A stretch of DNA of 64,000 nt from Mesostigma viride (taxonomy: Eukaryota; Streptophyta; Mesostigmatophyceae; Mesostigmatales; Mesostigmataceae): contig RPFO01000165.1 of the NCBI GenBank assembly GCA_009746045.1, positions 124,001-188,000 of the forward strand, in the 5' to 3' direction. Numbering within the stretch: the first letter of the stretch is position 1; every line of letters begins with the position of its first letter. Below the pieces are notes generated by a model. It was not told the DNA's origin. It saw nothing but the letters and a program-made list of their open reading frames with translations, and did not search any database. This document shows, one piece after another, positions 10,052-20,924 of this stretch. Position numbers and translations under genes: made by a program.

Positions 10052-11246
10052 CTCGAAGACGTAAGGACATTACGTCGGAGTTTACGTACAGATCTGTATT
10101 AAAAAAACAGATCTGTATATACGCCTAGCCATCTGTATTTTTCGGGCCCTAACTTTACAGATCTGTCGAAAGCTCTTTTTTATATACAGATCTGTACTTA
10201 AACTCCGACGTAATGCCTTTACGTCTTCGGGGGTCGAAGTGCAGGCCGTGTTCAATACCTGGAAGCAAAATTCAGCCATGGCTACGAAAGCTAATAGAGG
10301 AATGTCAGCCGTATGACCTGCACACGAGGGTAATTAAGAAATCAAGCCGAAGTTAATCCTGCATCTGAGCGAGCAGAATAATTGCAAACACAACAGCAAT
10401 TGTGCGACAGACCAAACAATATCGCCGCGTGCACTAGGCTCTGTATTCTGGTCACACCCAGATGCATTGGCTACATTGGATTAGGCGCCTTAACGAACTG
10501 AGTCGAGGCAAAACGCGAGGAGCGCCATCTAAGCAGTTGCTTGTCATGTCTATACGCCCGGGCATCTCATGATCTGTCTACCATGTACGCATTTTCCTTG
10601 GATGAATCAAACAGCTTTTGACATTTTAATGGCGACAATGAAGTCCGGCCACGACAATATAGCGCTGCTCAGAGCTTCGTTGCCGAGAAAGGTTTAAGAG
10701 GTGCTTTGTCCGGGCAGATAATGTAACTCTGCCTAGACCCCGGTAGCTTTCAGCATGCGCATATTGCTTGAGGCAAGCGAGCCACGACGCCTGCAGGTGC
10801 TCCTGCCGAGGTGGAGACCTCCGAGAGCACGTGGATTAGGCTCATGCGTCAAAGCAGCATCGACCTTCATTCTCCTGGTGTGGAAGCTCACTTTTCAGGA
10901 TTAACAAATCTGAATGTTGATGGCCTGTTCATTTTCCGTCAATTGAGCAGCGATTGAAACCATGAGCCATGCAAGTGTAAGGTGCAGAATTCAGTTGATG
11001 AACCCAAGCCGGTAATGTGCAAAATAGATGAACCCAAGTAATATGTGCAGATGTTTCGTCCCACTGGCTGTGTGCTAGTGCATGAACCGTGTAGGCCCTA
11101 ATTGGCGTGTACTCACTCGCTGCAACCGTGCCCACAGCTGCTTGTCAATACACGCGGCAGGCACAACGACTTTTGCCGCAAGGTGAAACATTTAACTCCC
11201 CCACACCTTGCATTTTTCACTCTTTCTTTTCCCTATCCATCCTACC

Positions 11247-11730
11247 CCCCAGCACACACACACGCCCACATACATACACATGCACATAAATGTTCACACA
11301 CACATGCACACACGCACGCATACACACATATGCACACATGCACACACGCACACACGCAAACACGCACACATGCACACACGCACACACGCACACATGCACA
11401 CATGCACACACGCACACACGCTGCACACACGCACACACGCACACACGCGCACACGCACACACGCACACACGCACACACGCACACACGCACACACGCACAC
11501 ACGCACACACGCAAACATGCACACATGATCATGTATATGCACACATCCACACTGTGACATACACATGTATGCACACAATATCACACACATGCACACACCC
11601 ACGTGCGCACATGCACGCTAACACACGCACACACATGTGCACACACCCACGAGCACACGTGCACATGCATACAAACGCACACAAACACAGGCAGACTTGC
11701 ACACATGCGCAACACACATCAATCCATCAC
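11247..11730 (+). repeat. ACACGC hexanucleotide array, copy 2
   Basis: Homologous to 7848-8690 but roughly half the length. The array contracted or expanded after the duplication. Confidence 0.97.
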
Positions 11731-12665
11731 CAATAAACAGGTTGCTTGGACCCAACGACCTTCTTACTCGCCTGTCCACCCAACGTTCTGCCCATCCTCC
11801 CGCCTGCCCGCCTGCAAGTCTTCCACCCGCCTATCTGCCCACCCATCTGTCAACCTGCCTGCCTGCCTTCTTGAGTACATGCCTGCGGGCCTGCATGTGC
11901 ACCTGCGCCCATGCACTTATTATGCTCCCATGGCACGTATATGCAGCCTAGCTAGTTGAGTGTCTCTAGGCACGCGCACATGGGTGGCTACATGGGCATT
12001 TGCCTGTGTCTTGGGCTGGGCGTTGGGTTGATTAGTTCAAGAGTGGGCGGGAAGACGGTGGTATAATTGGGTGGGTAGGGACGGAGTGGATGGATGATTG
12101 GGGGGGTTGGATGCGGGTGGAACTCAAGTTAGTGCAAAGTCCAGTGTTGCCTATAGCAACAGCAAAAATAAGCGAGAAAGCAGCCTAAATTCAAGGAGCC
12201 TACTAAGTTCTTGTAACATGTGCCAAACTGCAATTAATGGTTGCAGGCTCACAAGCTGCTAGATTCATAACGCAAATGGAATGAATTGCATGGTTACAGG
12301 ACAACCGTGTGGTTGGAAATCTTACAATGCCTGGCAACGTCTCTTTCATGTGCCCACTGAGAACCGCTGCTCTTCGACACAAGAAGGCTTTGGCAAGCAA
12401 CGAGCTTCGGCCAGGGCCTTCATTTCAAGGAACCGTGTGTGAAGCAAGAACTCAGGATTTACAAACAGAAACTATACCTAACTTTGCGACCTTCATGCAG
12501 TATGTCATGTGCATGGCTATGTAGTATGTGCCAACAATCACAGCGAAAACGTGCGAAATTGCAAACATTGCCATGGAAGGGCAGGAGCCACGCACGCAGC
12601 AAATTAAAACGGTTCGTGAACCAGTCTGTCGGGCATAAAGGCAGCAAAGTCTGGCCAGCAATAAT

Positions 12666-12817
12666 AGTTGTACAAGCTAGTGCTTATACTTTTTATGCGC
12701 AAACCTTTTAGCTAAGGTTAACGCATATTCTTACATCCTGCGCAGGATGTAAGAATATGCGTTAACCTTAGCTAAAAGGTTTGCGCATAAAAAGTATAAG
12801 CGTTAGCTTGTGCAACT
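12666..12817. repeat. Hairpin 1 of foldback element
   Basis: A near-perfect 152-bp palindrome centred between 12741 and 12742 (core catcctgcgcaggatg), with arms of about 76 bp. Confidence 0.95.
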
Positions 12818-13034
12818 TAAAACCTTTGCGCGTTGGGGCGGAATATTAAGCGGCTCCCTGACTAGGGTTTTACTTCCGCATCGAATTACTAATTCCCGGG
12901 AAGGTCCGATATCTACCCCGCTAGGCGATTAATTAGGTCCGACCGGTGCCCCGGCGGATCCTCCCAAATAATCCCTACTCGGCACTGTCCCCACGAGGTT
13001 TCGAACCCATGACTTCCGCGCCGTGCCGGTTCTA
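12818..13034 (-). repeat. Spacer A of foldback element, with tRNA-like B box
   Basis: 217 bp with a reverse-complement partner at 13170-13418. Read on the minus strand it contains GGTTCGAAACC, a close match to the tRNA B-box/T-loop, preceded by a GC-rich stretch. This could mark a tRNA-derived SINE-like cargo. No full cloverleaf was recognised. Confidence 0.6.
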
Positions 13035-13169
13035 AGTTGTACAAGCTAGTGCTTATACTTTTTATGCGCAAACCTTTTAGCTAAGGTTAACGCATATTCT
13101 TACATCCTGCGCGTTAACCTTAGCTAAAAGGTTTGCGCATAAAAAGTATAAGCACTAGCTTGTACAACT
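13035..13169. repeat. Hairpin 2 of foldback element
   Basis: Same arm sequence as hairpins 1 and 3 but the central part of one arm is missing, leaving 135 bp with a small loop. It is the symmetry centre of the whole element. Confidence 0.93.
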
Positions 13170-13418
13170 TAGAACCGGCGCGGCGCGGAAGTCATGGGTT
13201 CGAAACCTCGTGGGGACAGTGCCGAGTAGGGATTATTTGGGAGGATCCGCCGGGGCACCGGTCGGACCTAATTAATCGCCTAGCGAGGTAGATATCGGAC
13301 CTTCTCGGGATTAATATCGAATCAGTAATTCGATGTCGAATTAGTAATTCGATGCGGATCGAAGTAAAACCCTAGTTAGGGAGCCGCTTAATATTTCGCC
13401 CCAATGCGCAAGGTTTTA
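13170..13418 (+). repeat. Spacer A', inverted copy of spacer A
   Basis: Reverse complement of 12818-13034 with small insertions, including an extra gaattactaattcga-type repeat near 13320-13350. The B-box-like GGTTCGAAACC is on the plus strand here (about 13197-13207). Confidence 0.85.
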
Positions 13419-13570
13419 AGTTGTACAAGCTAGTGCTTATACTTTTTATGCGCAAACCTTTTAGCTAAGGTTAACGCATATTCTTACATCCTGCGCAGGA
13501 TGTAAGAATATGCGTTAACCTTAGCTAAAAGGTTTGCGCATGAAAAGTATAAGCGTTAGCTTGTGCAGCT
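13419..13570. repeat. Hairpin 3 of foldback element
   Basis: 152 bp, the same length and sequence class as hairpin 1, ending at the target duplication. Confidence 0.93.
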
Positions 13571-14178
13571 ATAATGCAGTGCGATGCGAGACAAACTCGG
13601 TAAATATGGGCAGGCAGGCGCAGCTCGTCCTCAGCAGTGCTATCTAACGTGACGGCGCCTTATTTCCGCGTGCACGGTGCCGAACATGGCACTGGCCTGA
13701 TTCCAGTTGCAGCAACGCCAGATGCCTTCGACCCGTCATAGAGCAGAGGCTTCACGTACGTCGACATCGTTGGCTACCAATCGTTATGCTTCCCGTGATA
13801 ATGCACTACGCGTCCGAACAAAATGTCCAGAAAGCAAACAATCTACACGCGAGAGAACTGGGCTGATAGCTTTTCAGTACTGGTTTTACCGTGCCTTCAA
13901 ATTCCATTAGCTTACTTAACCATGGCTGACTAAATTTAGCTAATTTACAGGTATTTGTACCACTAGCGCTCCGCACCGCCCGCATGCATGGCCCACCTCG
14001 ACCCCCGAAGACGTAAGGGCATTACGTCGGAGTTTACGTACAGATCTGTAATAAAAAAACAGATCTGTATATACGCCTAGCCATCTGTATTTTTCGGGCC
14101 CTAACCTAAAGTGGGCATGACTGGATAGTGTCTAACAGTTGCAAATAAACGGAATGCGATGGAAATCAGAAAGCATAG

Positions 14179-14524
14179 AATCGGTTTTCTCTGAATATAG
14201 TTTAATTAACGCATGCGGGAAAGATAAGGCCGCCATGCCTTGGCCTGGATGTGGAAGGCTGTCTGCGACATGGGCTGACTAATTCGATCTGTACAAAGGG
14301 TTTCCTGCTCGCCCGAATTTTCCTTGGATGACCCGGTTGTTTATACATAAGGGTCGGTGGTTATTAGTTAGCGGTCCGAGAAAATTAATTGTAGGTTTTA
14401 TACGACTTGCTTGCAAAGATTCGTGTTTGGTTGCACCAGCTGAGATTAGGTGGGGACCTGTAGGGTGGGCTGGTTGCTTAACGAATCTTTGGCTGATTTG
14501 GGTTCTTTAGTGAGTCGTGATTAA
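14179..14524 (+). repeat. Direct repeat R, copy 1
   Basis: 346 bp repeated at 15807-16152 with about three substitutions and a constant offset of 1,628. It lacks TG...CA ends, so it could be the LTR of a miniature retroelement or simply a tandem-repeat unit. Confidence 0.9.
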
Positions 14525-15806
14525 TTATTGTATCGTGGATTCGGACCGGCCCAAGGGGTCGATGGGCGAGTTTTATTTTTGTCAGTCTTGGGAACCTTGT
14601 ACAACTACCTGTACGGTTAACGCACTAGCCTGGGGGTGCGTGGCCACGTTGTTCGTAGTGGCGTTTTCAGCACTGTTCAGGCCGGCGTGTGACGCATGCC
14701 GGTGTTATAATTATCTTAGGATGATGTCAGCTTGTGTGTCGGCGGGCCATGCCTTAAGCAAGCTAGGCAGGCAATGATCCGCAATTGTTTCTTTCACAAT
14801 GGCGGCAATGGCCGCCTGTGCAAAATTGCACATTCTAGCGCGGCTTGCATCTGTCTTGTAGCGGCCGAGGCAGATGGTGGCACAACCGCTAAGTTGTTCG
14901 ACCAAGCATAGAATAGTTGGTCGTGCAACGGAAAGAAAATTTAAATTTACCCCCATGTCGTTTTCCCCGGCTGCGGGTCTTTTTGACATGGGCGAAGGAT
15001 GGGGCGCTACTCCGGCGGTTTGGCCAGCTTCGGCGGAGCTGTTTATAAGTTTCTAAAACAGCTCTAGTGTCACATCGCAGGCTTGCCACCTTGCGATGGT
15101 GCGTGGGACGCGACCTGGACTCAAAAGGTCCTGAACCAGGTTCCTGTCAGCAACGGCCTGTTTTATTCATAAATTATTTTTTGTGGCGGCAGGTCAGTTG
15201 TCCAGCTGCCCCTGCTGAGGAGGGGTAGTTGGGGACAATAGGAGCAGCGCGAGAGTTGCGCTCAGAAGCTAGAAATTTCCCTATTGCGAGACTCGAGTTG
15301 GGGAGGGCGTCTTAGGGAGGCGAGGCTACGCCAGACCTTTGTCGTTCCTTTTCGTCTCAGCACCTGCTGCGCGGCTCAGTCTATTATGGTGTCGTAAAAC
15401 CTCTTTCCTTTTTGGACGGTTCCGGAATTGCGAAATGCTGGCTCTTTTTGAGGGCTTGCTTTTGGGGTGGTCACCGGCTTGTGTCGCATTGAACCAGCGG
15501 GCCCCTGCGGGGGTTAATATAGCCTAGCGCGGGCTGAGTCGCCATTTAAGATGTTGCGACACGCTCTTTCGCGCACGGTGGTCATGAGTTTAATCGGCGC
15601 AATGGGGTTGGCGCCAGGGGGGGGTAATTGGGTGGAGGCTTCTTGCTTCCGCGTGCGGATTGAGAAACAGGGGGGGTCAAACAGTTCGATATATCGAACT
15701 GTTTCCGGACTATGGGTTAAGGCCACTGTTAACTGCTGCATTTGTGGCAGGGCTCCACTTATTGTATTCAATCAAATGCTGGTCTTCTTGGGAGCTGAGT
15801 GATCTT
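14525..15806 (+). repeat. Internal segment U of the R-U-R repeat
   Basis: 1,282 bp, non-coding as far as can be seen. Its two ends recur at 20508-20924. It contains a 26-bp perfect palindrome at about 15679-15704 (core gttcgatatatcgaac) that the second copy lacks. No RT or GAG motif was found. Confidence 0.7.
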
Positions 15807-16152
15807 AATCGGTTTTCTCTGAATATAGTTTAATTAACGCATGCGGGAAAGATAAGGCCGCCATGCCTTGGCCTGGATGTGGAAGGCTGTCTGCGACATG
15901 GGCTGACTAATTCGATCTGTACAAAGGGTTTCCTGCTCGCCCGAATTTTCCTTGGATGACCCGGTTGTTTATACATAAGGGTCGGTGGTTATTAATTAGC
16001 GGTCCGAGAAAATTAATTGTAGGTTTTATACGACTTGCTTGCAAAGATTCGTGTTTGGTTGCACCAGCTGAGATTAGGTGGGGACCTGTAGGGTCGGCTG
16101 GTTGCTTAACGAATCTTTGACTGATTTGGGTTCTTTAGTGAGTCGTGATTAA
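15807..16152 (+). repeat. Direct repeat R, copy 2
   Basis: 346 bp, paired with 14179-14524. Its last four bases TTAA (16149-16152) are the target site of the TTAA element that follows. The U segment resumes after that element at 20508. Confidence 0.9.
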
Positions 16153-16317
16153 CCCTTAGTCCGCTGACCCATTTTTGGCACTTTCATACCCCTGAAAATG
16201 AAAAAAATCATAACTCACAGGCCACAACTCCAAATACCCCCAACCAAGATGCTAGGAGTATCTACACTTCAAGGGCTTTCAGAATATGTAATAATACCAC
16301 GGCTTTATCAAAGCATT

Positions 16318-17735
16318 CGTCGCGCGTCGCCTCTTCGAGGAAATCGCTCTCCTGCAACCTGGTGAGTTTCCCGCCATCCTGATCTTCGTCGACTTCATCA
16401 AGGCTTTTGATTCTGTCCTCTGGGACGCTCTATGGGCTGTACTTGCTCGCGCTCGCGTCCCCACTCCCCTGATTACCGTCATCCGCACGCTGTATGAGGG
16501 GTCCACCACTTCGGTGCGCACTCAGCACGGCATAACCCCGCCCTGCCCACTGCAGACCGGCGTCTGGCAGGGTTGCGTCCTGTCGCCGTACCTGTTTATT
16601 ATTGTAGTGGATTATGTTATGCGCCAGGCACGTGCTCGCTTTGCTAGCATTGCAGGCCGTGCCCCTGGCCTAGCGATCACGAACGAGCTTGGGGAAGGGG
16701 GGCCGACTAACAAGCAGAATTTACTAGCTGACCTCATTTATGCCGACGACATCACGCTCATCGAGAAGCCGGAGTCTGCCCAACTTTGGCTGGACTGCCT
16801 GGCGCTCGAGGCTCGGGCGGTTGGTCTAGAAATCAGCCCCAAAACGGAGGCCCTGGCCCTCGGCATGGCAGGGCCCCCACCCACACTCCGCCTCTTAGAC
16901 GATGCCGAGGTCAACTACCCTACTTCAGGCCGCTTCAAGCTGCTCGGCAGTTGGCTTCCTGACTGCGAGGACGACATGACGACACGGATCGGCATGGCGT
17001 GGGCGCACCTCCATGACCACCGCCGCTGGTGGAGCAACCCCGCCCTACCCCGGATCGTCAAGCGTGACCTCTTCAAGGTCGTCATTCTGACGATCCTGAC
17101 CTACGGCGCCGAGACGTGGACACTGATGCAGGAGCTGGAGCAACGACTCGACGGCGCCGTCACCAAGATGCTGCGCAAGGCCCTTAACATCCCCTTTGGT
17201 TTGCACATTAGTAATGAGGATTTGTACGCTGATTTGCCCTATGTTTCCCACATTATTAGGCACAGGCGCCTGGGCCTAGCCGGGCACCTGGCCCGCACAG
17301 ATCAGGTAGATACATCAGATAGACTAGCTGGCACCAAGCCCGCCCAGCCTGGGCGATATGTCCTCACCTGGCGTGCCCCCGGCCGCGCGCGGCAGGGCCG
17401 CCACCCGTGGACTTTTCGTGATAGACTCGGCATGGACATGTGCTACACTAGACGTGACGGGCTCACCCCCGGGCAGCCTCCTGGTTTGTCTGTAATATGG
17501 AGGCAGATGGTGCGCAAGGATAGATGGCAAGTAGTGATGAAGGAGACCACCCCCAAGCCTGTGGGGGCTCCGCGTGTGACCAAGTATGGCATTCATAGCG
17601 ATTCGGGCCGCGGTGCCCACACCCCTGTAACTAGGACCTAGATAGCTTATACCATCCATTCCATCCCATGTTCCCCTCCCACTGAGGACTTATGCTCACG
17701 TGACGCAGTCACGTGTCTATTAATTAATTAATTAA
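16318..17735 (+). mobile_element. 5'-truncated LINE inserted in TTAA element 1
   Basis: Flanked by the 13-bp direct repeat ttatcaaagcatt (16305-16317 and 17736-17748), as expected for target-primed reverse transcription. The 3' end is a tetranucleotide tail (attaattaattaatta, about 17719-17735), as in several LINE groups with microsatellite tails instead of poly(A). The 5' part (endonuclease and early RT) is missing. Confidence 0.85.
16319..17641 (+). pseudogene. LINE reverse transcriptase, 5'-truncated
   Basis: The frame is open from the truncation point, before the first ATG at 16514, to the stop at 17639-17641. RT motif A reads IFVDFIKAFDSVLW, motif B LQTGVWQGCVLSPYLF and motif C DLIYADDITLI. 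The downstream YGAETWTL signature is common in the thumb/C-terminal part of RTE/craniofacial-development-protein-2-like and related LINE RTs. Upstream fingers and endonuclease are absent, so this copy cannot move by itself. Exact clade placement is uncertain. Confidence 0.88.
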
Positions 17736-17910
17736 TTATCAAAGCATTTGGATGATAGCTCTACTCAAAGTTGGCCAAAAGACGATCTTTTTTCCCCAAG
17801 GAAAAGTCTACCCCCCCCTAACTTTCCAGGTAGGGTAGGGAATCTCAATATCAACATTGGACATCTTAGTTGGATAGTCCAAGGGTGGTTTCCTTGGGTC
17901 AGACCACCCG

Positions 17911-18389
17911 GATTCGGGGTTCTTTGAACGGAGTTTCTTCTATACGTAAATGCGGGAACAAGAATTTATTGCAAAGAAAGAGGCCGACAAAACCAGCCAG
18001 AGCGGCTTTTAGTCGCAAAACCTCCCTTATCCCTAGCTAACTGACGTCATTAAACCCTTATGTTCAGTGATGCTAGTAAGACGCTAACCGTACAGACCGG
18101 GGGTAGAATATCCCGAATCTGCACGGCTAGTATTAAATAATGCGTAGGTTGTTCTTTTCAGGGGCACTGCACCTCACGCCCCGTTCCGCCCGGGTATAAT
18201 CAACCCAAGCGCGGAACGCACATTTTATTTAATTCATTTTTCAACCATGCACTATACTGCATCTACTAATCACAAAAGCTCTAGCCAAACAGCTACGAGA
18301 AAACACTACGACCTATAAGCCGCTCATCCAGCGGCCTCTTGTTCCCGCATTCACGTATAGAAGAAACTCCGTTCAAAGAACCCCGATTC
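17911..18389. mobile_element. MITE-like inverted-repeat element, 479 bp
   Basis: Left arm gattcggggttctttgaacg... (17911-17962) is repeated inverted at 18338-18389 with about 50 bp of near identity. No coding capacity. It is nested in TTAA element 1. Confidence 0.8.
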
Positions 18390-19494
18390 ATGTCCCACGT
18401 AGCTCCCACAAAAACCAGCATCTTCATTAAAACAATAAGTGGAAGCATACATGTAACACTATCGACATGCCCGGAGGCACGCCGTTCAAGGCCTTCATGA
18501 AGTACGTTGCCCAATCACCCCCGCCCTGGCTTTCCCTTGAAGCCGCACTCCACCTTGCTCGTTGTCACAAGTGACCGCCCTGCCGCAAAACGGGAGCCCC
18601 CCCACATCGGGAGGCGTGTGCCCGGCGGCTGTGGATGCACGGCCAGGCCCAAAAAGGCCCAGCGCATTTGCACTGCGATTGCGCACGGCCAGCCTATCAT
18701 GACCCCTCTCGGGGCCCCGAGTCGGTACCGCTATGGCCGTCTCCCCATAGACCCGGGGTGCTTCGAGAAAAAAACGTGGACCTAGCCCAGGCCCCGCCAG
18801 CCCGGATGCCCGAGGCCACAGCCCCAGGCACCTGGCTGAACGAGAGTCCGTTCAGCCAAGACCGCATTCCCCCCGAGGTTTCTATGCGTGGGGAAAAAAT
18901 TTCTAGCTTAGGCGCTTTTCCCATCGCCGTCCCCAGCCCCAACCCCCCCCCCTCGGCGGAAGGCAATTGCAAAGTTTGCTGGCCAGCAGCAATTTCCGAA
19001 GAAAAAGCCTCAGGCCGCGGACCGAGACACGGGTCGCCAGTGCCAGCCATCCGGCTCCAACCCGGGGTGCAAGCATCCCCAGGTACGGAGCACCAGCTCG
19101 CGCACTGGGCCGACCAAGCGACAGTTGAGCACCTGTCACGGCACCCGGCCCACCAAAGACCCCAAGCTGGGGAAAAGGTGCGGACCGGAGGTAATCATTT
19201 TCTTTTCTTTTAGTTAACCGGGCGAGGAACTACGCCTGGCCGGTTAACAACTGGAAGTCTCACCACTGGCCAAGTGGCCGGTGCAACCAGTGCTTTTGGG
19301 ATTTTGCTCCGCAGCACCCATAGCTGCGGCTGCCGCCGCACTGCGACAACGAGCAAAGAAAGAGCTGGTGCTTCATGAAGGCCTTGAACGGCGTGCCTCC
19401 GGGCATGTCGATAGTGTTACATGTATGCTTCCACTTATTGGTGTGTGAAGATGCTGGTTTTTGTGGGAGCTACGTGGGACATGAAAACCCATTA
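18388..19494. mobile_element. Second inverted-repeat element, about 1.1 kb
   Basis: Arms 18388-18502 and 19371-19494 are reverse complements of about 115 bp with a small indel. They enclose about 870 bp without a convincing ORF. It abuts the previous element. The outer arm phrase gatgctggtttttgtgggagct resembles the end of segment U at about 15776-15797, hinting at shared ancestry. Confidence 0.75.
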
Positions 19495-20455
19495 GACCTA
19501 TATAAGGTGCTCATATACGTGTGTGGGTTACGCGCGCGTAAACAGCCATCTATGACATGCAATACAAGAATGCACTATAACAAGCTATAAAAGATTGCCA
19601 AAGGTGCTGGAATACAAACATGTTGCCTACCCATGCATTAACGAAATGATATGCTCCAAAGAAATGCCATAAACTGGTCACTTTCAGGGCTAATACCGCT
19701 CTTTACAGCAGGCATGGAAGCTTGCTGAAAGGTTCACTAAAATCTCGTCAAATATAATGCATGGGAGACGTATTCCGCTGCAAAAGACACGCAAACACGT
19801 TGCCGTATCTGGCTCGTTCACGTCCTGACCGGATTCCAGTGGCCGGGACCCTCATATCTCACACATACCATTGCTTTACAGGCATAGGTCGCCATAGCCG
19901 CATCATGCATGCATCCTTTATGATTACCAGTTGATGCTGCGTTCAAAGATTACCTATAAACGCGTCCGCATTCCCAGCAAACGCATCAGCGGACATCCCG
20001 TACCTAATCTGGATGCTTGGGCTGGCGCAGACTGCCCGGCCATGAGGATAAAATGGAAATGTGATAGGCGATGACTTGTCTGGCACTGACGACCAAGAAG
20101 GCAGTATTTTCCTACCTGTATTTTCCCAATCCTAAAAATCTGGCTATGTCTGACCTACGAAAATCACGCATCATCATTCTGAGCAACATTCTCAACCGTT
20201 TCTAGCCACGAGATGCAAAATTTCCCTGATAACGGCACGTTGGCAGCCATATCTCGTCACACGCGCGCGCGAGTGAAAATTTCCCGCCAAAGTCACGTGA
20301 CCCCCTATGATTACAGCCCTATAATTACCAGGCTATGGCGGATATTACCCCCAAACCTATGCATCACCTTCGTCCCTAAGTGTTCCCGGACCCACCGGAC
20401 AACTGTCCTCCGTCACTGGTGGCGCGGCGCTCTCGGCGCGGCACGAAATTCGACC
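19495..20455. other. Rest of TTAA element 1: no gene seen
   Basis: Non-coding sequence with no repeated or coding structure recognised apart from the terminal palindrome. Confidence 0.4.
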
Positions 20456-20507
20456 GGATAATGTCAACCCCCCCGACAGGTCGGGGAGTTAGCGGACTAA
20501 GGGTTAA

Positions 20508-20924
20508 TTATTGTATAGTGGATTCGGACCGGCCCAAGGGGTCGATGGGCGAGTTTTATTTTTGTCAGTCTTGGGAACCTTGTACAACTACCTGTACGGT
20601 TAACGCACTAGCCTGGGGGTGCGTGGCCACGTTGTTTGTAGTGGCGTTTTCAGCACTGTTCAGGCCAGCGTGTGACGCATGCCGGTGTTATAATTAATTT
20701 AGGATGATGTCAGCTTGTGTGTCGGCGGGCCATGCCTTAAGCAAGCTAGGCAGGCAATGATCCGCAATTGTTTCTTTCCCCTCCCTCCCACCCTGGAGGC
20801 GTCTTGCTTCCGCGTGCGGATTGAGAAACCTTAAGGCCACTGTTAACTGCTGCATTTGTGGCAGGGCTCCACTTATTGTATTCAATCAAATGCTGGTCTT
20901 CTTGGGAGCTGCGTGATCTCAATG
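20508..20924 (+). repeat. Shortened second copy of segment U
   Basis: Matches 14525-14793 and then jumps to about 15630-15803, so the central 0.8 kb and the palindrome are missing. It ends where the next retroelement region begins; no third R copy follows. Confidence 0.8.

Larger units (their letters stand above)
6778..10152. mobile_element. TIR element copy 1 with ACACGC array (non-autonomous)
   Basis: The left end at about 6797-6848 (cagatctgtacgtaaactcc...) is repeated inverted at about 10052-10116 with very few mismatches, giving TIRs of about 55-70 bp. Both ends hold two or more copies of the palindrome CAGATCTG. The interior is AT-balanced non-coding DNA with an ACACGC array and no transposase motif, so it looks like a non-autonomous DNA transposon. 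A related copy follows at once. A target duplication was not established, and the outer right limit may extend to gggccctaac at 10152. Confidence 0.75.
12661..13575. mobile_element. Composite foldback element with 5-bp target duplication
   Basis: The insert spans 12666-13570 and is flanked by ataat (12661-12665 and 13571-13575). The sister copy has a single uninterrupted ataat at 9611-9615. Its ends are near-perfect inverted repeats (agttgtacaagctagtgc and its inverse). It is built as hairpin, spacer, hairpin, inverted spacer, hairpin. No ORF of note is present, so it must depend on another element's transposase if it is mobile. Confidence 0.92.
10153..14105. mobile_element. TIR element copy 2, tandem to copy 1, with nested foldback insertion
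   Basis: Same orientation and content as copy 1, with a start-to-start distance of about 3,390 bp. Left TIR is about 10187-10240 and right TIR about 14005-14060. It has a shorter ACACGC array (about 11247-11730) and a 905-bp insertion at 12666-13570 that copy 1 lacks. Only scattered substitutions separate the copies, so the duplication is fairly recent. Confidence 0.75.
16149..20507. mobile_element. TTAA element 1 (piggyBac-like), 4.35 kb
   Basis: The body 16153-20503 is bracketed by TTAA (16149-16152 and 20504-20507). Termini are the inverted pair CCCTTAGTCCGCT/AGCGGACTAAGGG. TTAA duplications and CCY-type termini are typical of the piggyBac superfamily. The right end has a 16-bp subterminal palindrome (ccccgacaggtcgggg, about 20470-20486). 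The uninterrupted R-U junction at 14521-14527 shows the empty site. No piggyBac transposase was recognised inside; the coding content is a nested LINE fragment. Confidence 0.85.

Noticed and set aside
13000-13210. tRNA gene in the foldback spacer
   Set aside because: Only a B-box/T-loop-like GGTTCGAAACC is present; no cloverleaf could be drawn.
14179-16152. Firm call of the R-U-R block as an LTR retroelement
   Set aside because: The 346-bp repeats lack TG...CA ends, and no PBS, polypurine tract or flanking duplication was convincing. A tandem repeat is equally likely.
16514-17641. ATG at 16514 as the start of a real gene
   Set aside because: The frame and RT homology extend upstream of the ATG to the LINE truncation point, so this is an internal Met.
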